Source of the DNA: Sphingomonadales bacterium | GTDB lineage: Bacteria > Pseudomonadota > Alphaproteobacteria > Rhodobacterales > Rhodobacteraceae | Direction: 5' to 3' | NCBI GenBank assembly: GCA_014763785.1 | Contig: JACXUS010000003.1 | Location: forward strand, 1-48,318 | Length of the DNA stretch: 48,318 nt | Part shown: piece after piece, positions 42,025 to 48,318 of the stretch | Layout of the letters: the number at the start of each line of letters is the position of its first letter | Position numbering within the stretch: the stretch's first letter is position 1 | Notes under the pieces: model-generated | Database searches by the model: none | What the model was told of the DNA's origin: nothing | What the model saw: the letters and a program-made list of their open reading frames with translations, nothing else | Made by a program: the position numbers and the translations under genes

Positions 42025-44273
42025 GCCCCGCCCCCCGCCTTGGCCTTGGTCAGATGCGCCAGCACCGCGTCGCGCGGCCCGTCCACCGCCATCTTGCCGT
42101 TTTGCAGGATCAGCGTGCGCGCGGTCAGCGACAGGATCGGCACGCGGTGGGTGGCGATGATCGCCGTGCGCCCGGCAAGCCAGGGATCAAGGCGACTGAC
42201 CAAAGTGGTTTCCAGCGTCGTATCCAGCGCCGCGGTCGGCTCGTCGAGGATCACCACCCGCGGGTCCTGCAGCCAGAGCCGCGCCCAGCCGATCGACTGG
42301 CGTTGCCCGACGGAAAGCCCCTCGCCGCCGTCGCGGATCTCCAGATCGAGCCCCTTGGGATGGCTGCGCAGGAACGGCCCGAGGCCCGCGAAATCCAGCG
42401 CCTGATAGAGCCGGTCCTCGTCGCGTTCGAGCTGCGTCAGGTTCAGGTTGTCGCGCAAGGTGCCGGAGAACAGCCGCACATCCTGCCCCAGATAGCCGAC
42501 CTGCCGGCGCAGATCGCGCGGATGCAGCTGCCCCAGATCCACCCCGTCCAGCAGGATCCGCCCGCCCGAAGGTTCATAAAGCCCGGCAAGCAGCTTGAGC
42601 AGCGTCGATTTCCCCGAGCCATTCGCGCCCAGCACCGCGACGCGCTGGCCTTCGGGGACCCGCAGCGCGGGGATATCGACGGTCGCGGCGCCGTCGGGAT
42701 CGTATTTGAATTCCAGCTGGCGCAGCTCGTATTCGCCGCCGATGGTTTCCGCGCGCAGATAGTGCCGCCCGCCCGCCTGCACCTGATCGGCCTCGGCGAT
42801 CGCCTCAAGCCCCTCGAGCGCGGCCTTGGTGTTTGACCAGCGCGACAGCGTCCCCGCCAGCTGGGTCAGCGGCGCCAGCGTGCGCGAGGTGAGGATCCCG
42901 ATCGCGATGATCGAGCCCACGGTGAAATCGCCCACGAAGACCTTGTAGGTGCCGACCACCACCGCGGTGACATAGGTCGCCTGTTGCACCATCTGCGCCC
43001 AATAGGTCAGCATCGAGCTGAGCTTGCGTTGCTCGGCGCTTTTGACGGCCGACAGGGTGATCAGCTCTTCCCAGATCCGCTTGAACCGCTCGGCCCCGCG
43101 GGCGGTCGAGACGGTTTCATGTTCATAGATCGCCTCATGCAGCAGGCGGCTGGCGCGGGCCGAGGCGCCCTGCGTCGATTTGGTCAGGGCGATCATGCGC
43201 TTTTGCAGCAGGAAGCCGGGCAACACCATCAGGACCCCGCCCGCCACCAGCACCCACATCAGATTGCCCCCGATGCTGGCCACCAGCGCAAGGAAGAGGA
43301 AGATGAAGGGGATATCGGCCAAGGTTCCGATGCTCGAAGCGGTGAAGAATTCCCGCACCGAGGAAAATTCCCGCATCGCCGCGAACAGCTGGCTGGGCGA
43401 GCGGCGCCCGGGCGCGGCCTTCATGCCCAGCAGCCGGTCCATCAGCAGCTTCTGCACGGTCAGCTCGATCTTGCGGCCGGTCATGTCCATCAGCCCCGAG
43501 CGCGCCAGCTTCAGCGCCATTTCCAGCATCAGCGCCAGAAACGCGCCCAGCGCCAGCACCCAGAGCGTGCTTTCCGACTGATGCGGGATCACCCGGTCAT
43601 AGACCTGCATCGAGAACATCGCGACGGCGACGGCAAGGATATTGGCGAACAGCGAGCCCACCGCCACCTCGGCAAAGGCGCGGCGCTCGCTGCGGAAGGC
43701 GCCCCAGAACCAGTGCGGCCGGTCCTCGAGCACCCGGTGGCGTTCCTCGATCTGGCGCAGGCTGGTGCGCGCCCGCACGATCCGCCCCGAGAAATAGGGC
43801 GCGAATTCCGCCATCGGCACTTCGGCGCGGCGATCGGGCAGGGTCTTGTCATAGACGAAAAGGGTCTCACCCTCTTGCGCCAGGACCAGCACCATCTGCC
43901 CGGAGGTCATCTGCGCCAGCGCGGGCCATTGGCCGGGGGTGATGCGGTCGATCTCTTCGACGGCGGCGGTCATGCCGGCCACCCGCAGGACGGCCGCGAC
44001 ATGCTCGGGGGCAACCTCGCCCGAAGGCGCGCCGGTCACCGCGGCCGTCGCCTCGCCCACCGCCAGAAGCATCTGCTCGAGGATATCGGCCGCGGGCACA
44101 TCGGCGCCCAGCACACCGGCATAGGCCGAGGCCAGCTCGGCCCGCGCCTTGGCCCGGTTCGGTATCTTCTGGGGGCCCATGCGCAATGACTGCATGGGCC
44201 GGGAAGTCAGCCCCCCGGCTGCCCCGTTGATCTGGGCCGCGTTGATGTCAAAAGCGATGACGCGGTCGGCCAA
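42021..44273 (-). CDS. Type I secretion permease/ATPase (LapB/HlyB-like, degenerate peptidase-like N-terminal domain)
   Basis: 750 aa; RTLAPLTQLAGTLSRW, GANGSGKSTLLKLLAG Walker A, VVILDEPTAALD Walker B, signature LSVGQRQ. Confidence 0.93.
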   Translation of the reverse strand: MADRVIAFDINAAQINGAAGGLTSRPMQSLRMGPQKIPNRAKARAELASAYAGVLGADVPAADILEQMLLAVGEATAAVTGAPSGEVAPEHVAAVLRVAGMTAAVEEIDRITPGQWPALAQMTSGQMVLVLAQEGETLFVYDKTLPDRRAEVPMAEFAPYFSGRIVRARTSLRQIEERHRVLEDRPHWFWGAFRSERRAFAEVAVGSLFANILAVAVAMFSMQVYDRVIPHQSESTLWVLALGAFLALMLEMALKLARSGLMDMTGRKIELTVQKLLMDRLLGMKAAPGRRSPSQLFAAMREFSSVREFFTASSIGTLADIPFIFLFLALVASIGGNLMWVLVAGGVLMVLPGFLLQKRMIALTKSTQGASARASRLLHEAIYEHETVSTARGAERFKRIWEELITLSAVKSAEQRKLSSMLTYWAQMVQQATYVTAVVVGTYKVFVGDFTVGSIIAIGILTSRTLAPLTQLAGTLSRWSNTKAALEGLEAIAEADQVQAGGRHYLRAETIGGEYELRQLEFKYDPDGAATVDIPALRVPEGQRVAVLGANGSGKSTLLKLLAGLYEPSGGRILLDGVDLGQLHPRDLRRQVGYLGQDVRLFSGTLRDNLNLTQLERDEDRLYQALDFAGLGPFLRSHPKGLDLEIRDGGEGLSVGQRQSIGWARLWLQDPRVVILDEPTAALDTTLETTLVSRLDPWLAGRTAIIATHRVPILSLTARTLILQNGKMAVDGPRDAVLAHLTKAKAGGGA

Positions 44274-44288
44274 ACCTACCAGACCTTG

Positions 44289-45632
44289 TTAAATGGAACT
44301 CCCGTCAACCAATATCCCGTATTCCCGCGCCATTTCCAGTTCAATCAGCGCGATGTCGTATTTTAGCCCGGCCTGATCGCGCGCCATATCGGCGTAGCTC
44401 TCATACATGTTCACCAGCTCCATCAGGCTGCGACGGCCCATCTTGTATTGCTCGGTGAACATCTTGAGGCCCGCGCCGGTCTGCGACACCACAGCCGCGT
44501 CGCGCGCCTCCTTGGCCTGCAGCGCCGACAGTTTCGCCCGCAGCGCCGCAATCCGCAGGCCGGCGTCCTGACGCTCTTTCTCGATCTGGCGGGCAGCCAC
44601 ATCCTTGCTGGCCTCGATCGCGGCCAAAGTGTCCTTGGTGCCCAAGCCCAGCAATTGCCCGGTGCCAAGGTTCACCCCGATATCGGGCTTGCCATGGCCC
44701 ACGCCCGCGCTGGCGGTCAGCCCGGGCAGATGACCCGCCCGCTGCATCTTGGCTTCGGCCACGGTGCGCGCGCTTTCGCCTTCGGCGCGGCGGATGCTCA
44801 GGGCCTCGGGCGGATCGCCGGGCAGGCTGAGCCCGCCAAGCCCCCGAAGCCCGTCGAAGCTGCGCCCGGCCAGCGCGGCCAGCTGCGCATCCGCGGTCGC
44901 GGCCGCATCGCGGTCGGCCGCCGCGGTCGCCTCGATCTCGGCCAGTTTCTGGCTCAGGATGCGGGCCTCGGACATATCCGACAGGCCGCCCTCGACGCGG
45001 GCGCGCATGATCCGCTCGAACTCGACCAGCTTCGCGGTCGAGGCTTCCGCCACCGCCGCCTGATCCCGCGCCTTCAGCCCGTTGACATAGTATTTCAGCC
45101 CGTCATGCACGGTCTGGTTCATCTCGGTCGCCAGCGTCACCGCCGCCACCTCGACATCGGCCGCGGCGAATTCGCGCTCGGCCTTCTTGGCACCATTGTC
45201 GAACAGGATCTGCTGGAAGACGATATCGGTGACCACATCGCCCAGCGAGGTCAGGCTGATCTGCGGCCCGACCTGCGGCAGCCAGTTCTTGGATTTCGCC
45301 TTCGCCGTCAGCCGCGCCACACGCAACTGCGCCTGAGCGCTGCTTTTCGAGGCGCCCAGAACCGCCTGCGCCACCTCGGCATAGGGCCCTTTCGGCGCCA
45401 GCGCCGAGCGCCGCGCCGACAGATCGGCGATGATCAGCGAGGTTTGCGCCGTGGTCCCCGGCTTGCCGGGGGTCAGGGCACCTTTCGAGGCCGCGCTGAA
45501 GGGCGCACGGCTCGAGGTGCCGGGGTCTTGCCCCAGACAGCCTGAAAGCCCCGCCGTGATCAGCGCCGCGGTGAATATCCGGGCCGCCGCAGTGGCCCGG
45601 AGAAGCGGCTTGTCGCTGCTTTTCCGGGTCAT
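44289..45632 (-). CDS. TolC-family outer membrane protein, probable lipoprotein
   Basis: 447 aa; lipobox-like LSGCLG; KMGRRSLMELVNMYESY and coiled-coil repeats of outer membrane efflux proteins. Confidence 0.85.
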   Translation of the reverse strand: MTRKSSDKPLLRATAAARIFTAALITAGLSGCLGQDPGTSSRAPFSAASKGALTPGKPGTTAQTSLIIADLSARRSALAPKGPYAEVAQAVLGASKSSAQAQLRVARLTAKAKSKNWLPQVGPQISLTSLGDVVTDIVFQQILFDNGAKKAEREFAAADVEVAAVTLATEMNQTVHDGLKYYVNGLKARDQAAVAEASTAKLVEFERIMRARVEGGLSDMSEARILSQKLAEIEATAAADRDAAATADAQLAALAGRSFDGLRGLGGLSLPGDPPEALSIRRAEGESARTVAEAKMQRAGHLPGLTASAGVGHGKPDIGVNLGTGQLLGLGTKDTLAAIEASKDVAARQIEKERQDAGLRIAALRAKLSALQAKEARDAAVVSQTGAGLKMFTEQYKMGRRSLMELVNMYESYADMARDQAGLKYDIALIELEMAREYGILVDGSSI

Positions 45633-45643
45633 CCCGCGCCCCC

Positions 45644-48318
45644 TCAGATGGTCAGGTTGGTGATTTGACCGTCGATGATCAGCGTGCCGTCATCGCCCAG
45701 CGTATAGATGCTGTAGCTTTCCCCGCCGATCATCGTGTCATTGCCGCTGTCGATCGCGCCCAGCGCGGTGACATGGTCGGCACTGTCGCCATGGACCACC
45801 AGCGTGTCATCCGGCCCGGTCAGCGCCTCGAGCTGCGCCGCGGTGATCGTCAGATCCGCCTCGGCAAAGCTCAGGTCGATCGAACCGAAGTCGAACTGCT
45901 CCAGCCCGCCGCGGCCCAGATCCACATCCACCCCGGCATTGTTGTCGACCACCAGCAGGGTCGAGGCGGTGTTGCCCGCATGATCCTCGTCGGTCACCAC
46001 CAGATAGGAGCCATTCGGCACCGAACCGTTGAAGGCATAGAGATCCTCGGTCCCGAGCCCGACCGGATCGCCGGTCGAAAGCGTCACCTCGCTCACCTGA
46101 CCGCTGCCAGCCACCGCATGGATCGCATAGTCGGATTCGCCATCCGCATCGGTGTAGATCGCGCGGATGCCCTCGGAATTCGCGGTCAGCGTCACCGCCT
46201 CGATCGCGGGGGCTTCGGGGGCCACCAGATCGAAGGTGAACGACAGCCCGCCATCACCGCCCAGAACCGCGGTGTTGCCGACATGATCGGTTGCCGCGAC
46301 CGTATAGGTCATCGTGCCGGTGGTGCCGGCAAGGTCGTTCACGCCGAAGGTCACCGACCACAGGCCATCGGCCCCGGCATGCACGGTCTGCACCGCACCG
46401 CTGGCCAGCGTCACCACCACATCGGAATTCGGCTCGACCGTGCCCGAGATCTGGAAGCCCGCCTCGGCCTCGGTCGCATTGACGATGTCGTCGGCGGTGA
46501 CATTGGTCGTCTGGGTGAAGTTGGTGACGATCGTGTCATATTGCACCGAGCCGGTGACCGGCGTCGTCAGCGTGTTGCCATAGGCATCGACGGCGTTGAC
46601 CGAATAGCTCAGCGTGCCCTCGGCATTGGCGATCTTGGCCACCGGAACCGTCGCGGTCCAGGTGCTGCCCGAGATCGTGCCCGAGACGGTCGAGCCATCG
46701 GCCAGCGTCACGGTGACCGAGGTCGCCCCGGCCTCGACGGTGCCGGTCAGCACCACGCCATTCGCGCCCTCGGCCTTGTTCACATAGGCGTCGTTCACGA
46801 TGGTCGTGTTGGTGGTGGTGCCCGCGGTCAGGGTGTTCAGCAGCGTATCATATTGCACGCTGCCCGACAGCGCGGGCGAGCTGTTGCCGCGTGCATCGGT
46901 CGCCTGCGCGGAGTAGTTCAGCACCCCCTCGCCGGTCACGGCGCTGGCGGGGATGGTCGCACTCCAGGTGGTGCCGGAAACGGTCGCGTTGACCTTGCTG
47001 CCATCGGCCAGCGTCAGCACCACGGACGAGCCCGCCTCGACGGTGCCGCCAACGGTGACCGAGGTCGATTCCGCCTTGTTCACCACGCCATCGGCGCCGC
47101 CCGTGGCACCGTTCAGCGTGAACTGGTTGACCAGCGTGTCATAGAGGACCGAGCCGGTGACCGGCGTCGTCAGGCTGTTGCCATAGGCATCGGTGCCGTT
47201 CACCGAATAGCTGAGCGAGCCTTCACCCGTGGCATATTGCGCCGGGATCGTCGCGGTCCAGCTGGTGCCCGAGATCGTGCCCGGGATCACCGTGCCATTG
47301 GCCAGCGTCACGCTGACCGAGGTCGCGCCCGCCTCGATCGTGCCGGTCAGCACGACGCCATTGGCGCCCTCAGCCTTGTTCACATAGGCATCGTTCACCA
47401 CGGTCGTATTGGTGGTGGTGCCCGCCGTCAGGGTGTTGAGGATCGTGTCATACTGGACCGAGCCGTTCAGCGCGGTCGAGTTGCCGTTCGGATCGGTGGC
47501 CGAGACGGTATAGGTAACCGAACCCTCGCCGCTCATGCCGGTGGTGGGGATATTCGCGCTCCAGCTCGAGCCGGTGACCGTGGCCGGGATCACCGTGCCA
47601 TCGGCCAGCGTGACGGTAACGGTCGAGCCCGCATCCACCGCGCCGCCGATCGTCGCGGCCGCGCTGACCTCGGAGGCGCTGACCACGCCATCGGCGCCGC
47701 CGGGGCTGATCGTCTGGGTCAGGGTGATCTCGGTATCCACGACCAGAGTGTCGGTGATCGTCGTGGTATTGCCGTTCACATCGGTCGCGGTGACGGTGAT
47801 CTGCTCGGTGTAGGTGCCGCCGGGCAGGTCGGTCGTCGGGAAGGTCACCGTCCAGGTGCCATCATTGCCAACCGTCGTCGTCTGCGTTTCGCCCGCCACC
47901 TCGACCACGATCGAGGCGCCCGCCTCGCCGGTGCCGCCGATGGTGATGCCGTCCTTGTAGTCGTCACCGTTCTCGACATCGCCGGTCGATTCCGCGCCCT
48001 CGGTGATCGCCACCGGCGGCGGGGTCAGGTCGATCAGGAAATCGGGGCCGTCCGGCTCGTATTCGGTGCCATCGGGCGCGGTGACCGTGACCTCGGAGCT
48101 GTAATCGCCATCCGAGGGCAGGGTGTCATCCTCGAACACCACTTCCCAGGTGCCGTCATCGCCGATCACCGTGGTCTGCGTCTGATCGCCGATCGTGACC
48201 TCAACCGTCGAGCCCGGCTCGCCCGTGCCGCTGACAACGGCTGCGGGATCGGGGGTGTTGGTGGTCAGCGTGCTGTCGGCATTCGGATTGTCGACCGTGG
48301 GGACGATCACCGCGGGGG
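45644..48318 (-). CDS. Giant Ig-like-repeat adhesin / type I secreted surface protein, C-terminal part (5' end outside window)
   Basis: Frame open to the window edge; tandem ~100-aa Ig-like units (EAGSSVVLTLADGSKVNATVSGTTWSATIPA); C-terminus NDTMIGGESYSIYTLGDDGTLIIDGQITNLTI; 12 nt upstream of tolC-like gene. Confidence 0.88.
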   Translation of the reverse strand, partial: PAVIVPTVDNPNADSTLTTNTPDPAAVVSGTGEPGSTVEVTIGDQTQTTVIGDDGTWEVVFEDDTLPSDGDYSSEVTVTAPDGTEYEPDGPDFLIDLTPPPVAITEGAESTGDVENGDDYKDGITIGGTGEAGASIVVEVAGETQTTTVGNDGTWTVTFPTTDLPGGTYTEQITVTATDVNGNTTTITDTLVVDTEITLTQTISPGGADGVVSASEVSAAATIGGAVDAGSTVTVTLADGTVIPATVTGSSWSANIPTTGMSGEGSVTYTVSATDPNGNSTALNGSVQYDTILNTLTAGTTTNTTVVNDAYVNKAEGANGVVLTGTIEAGATSVSVTLANGTVIPGTISGTSWTATIPAQYATGEGSLSYSVNGTDAYGNSLTTPVTGSVLYDTLVNQFTLNGATGGADGVVNKAESTSVTVGGTVEAGSSVVLTLADGSKVNATVSGTTWSATIPASAVTGEGVLNYSAQATDARGNSSPALSGSVQYDTLLNTLTAGTTTNTTIVNDAYVNKAEGANGVVLTGTVEAGATSVTVTLADGSTVSGTISGSTWTATVPVAKIANAEGTLSYSVNAVDAYGNTLTTPVTGSVQYDTIVTNFTQTTNVTADDIVNATEAEAGFQISGTVEPNSDVVVTLASGAVQTVHAGADGLWSVTFGVNDLAGTTGTMTYTVAATDHVGNTAVLGGDGGLSFTFDLVAPEAPAIEAVTLTANSEGIRAIYTDADGESDYAIHAVAGSGQVSEVTLSTGDPVGLGTEDLYAFNGSVPNGSYLVVTDEDHAGNTASTLLVVDNNAGVDVDLGRGGLEQFDFGSIDLSFAEADLTITAAQLEALTGPDDTLVVHGDSADHVTALGAIDSGNDTMIGGESYSIYTLGDDGTLIIDGQITNLTI
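46561..47700 (-). repeat. Higher-order tandem repeat (~600-bp unit, two Ig-like domains) inside the adhesin
   Basis: 46741-46840 vs 47341-47440 align at exactly 600 bp, encoding TAGTTTNTT(V/I)VNDAYVNKAEGANGVVLTGT(I/V)EAGATSV twice. Confidence 0.85.

Overview
The window is a 48.3-kb, GC-rich, gene-dense segment of an alphaproteobacterial chromosome, most likely Rhodobacteraceae (Rhodobacter-like). This placement rests on protein content, gene order and codon bias as read by eye; no database search was run. Most of it is housekeeping: rlmN, asparaginase, accD-folC, zapE, DUF4170-waaA-like-lpxK, CaiB-type CoA transferase, DsbA-like, DciA-like, mutY, alkane monooxygenase, AlkB-type dealkylase, dnaK-dnaJ, radC, secA, parvulin PPIase, argJ-mutT, rimP-nusA-ylxR-infB, pip, ubiG, argG-mog and ilvA. 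The right end is accessory: an Hpt protein, a REC-PP2C/SpoIIE phosphatase, and a type I secretion operon (HlyD, ABC transporter, TolC) behind a truncated giant Ig-like adhesin. I saw no rRNA, tRNA, CRISPR array, prophage or transposase. I found no clearly new multi-gene system. The best leads are: (i) a family of composite palindromic intergenic elements with a shared flank but different hairpin arms; (ii) a promoter plus hairpin plus intrinsic terminator leader ahead of rimP-nusA-infB, with a tandemly duplicated -35 region; (iii) a 45-aa ORF bracketed by RNA hairpins; (iv) convergent gene pairs that share overlapping stop codons; (v) a WaaA-like protein with altered signature motifs; (vi) ArgJ with a Lys-rich coiled-coil N-terminal extension; (vii) the phosphatase / secretion / adhesin locus.
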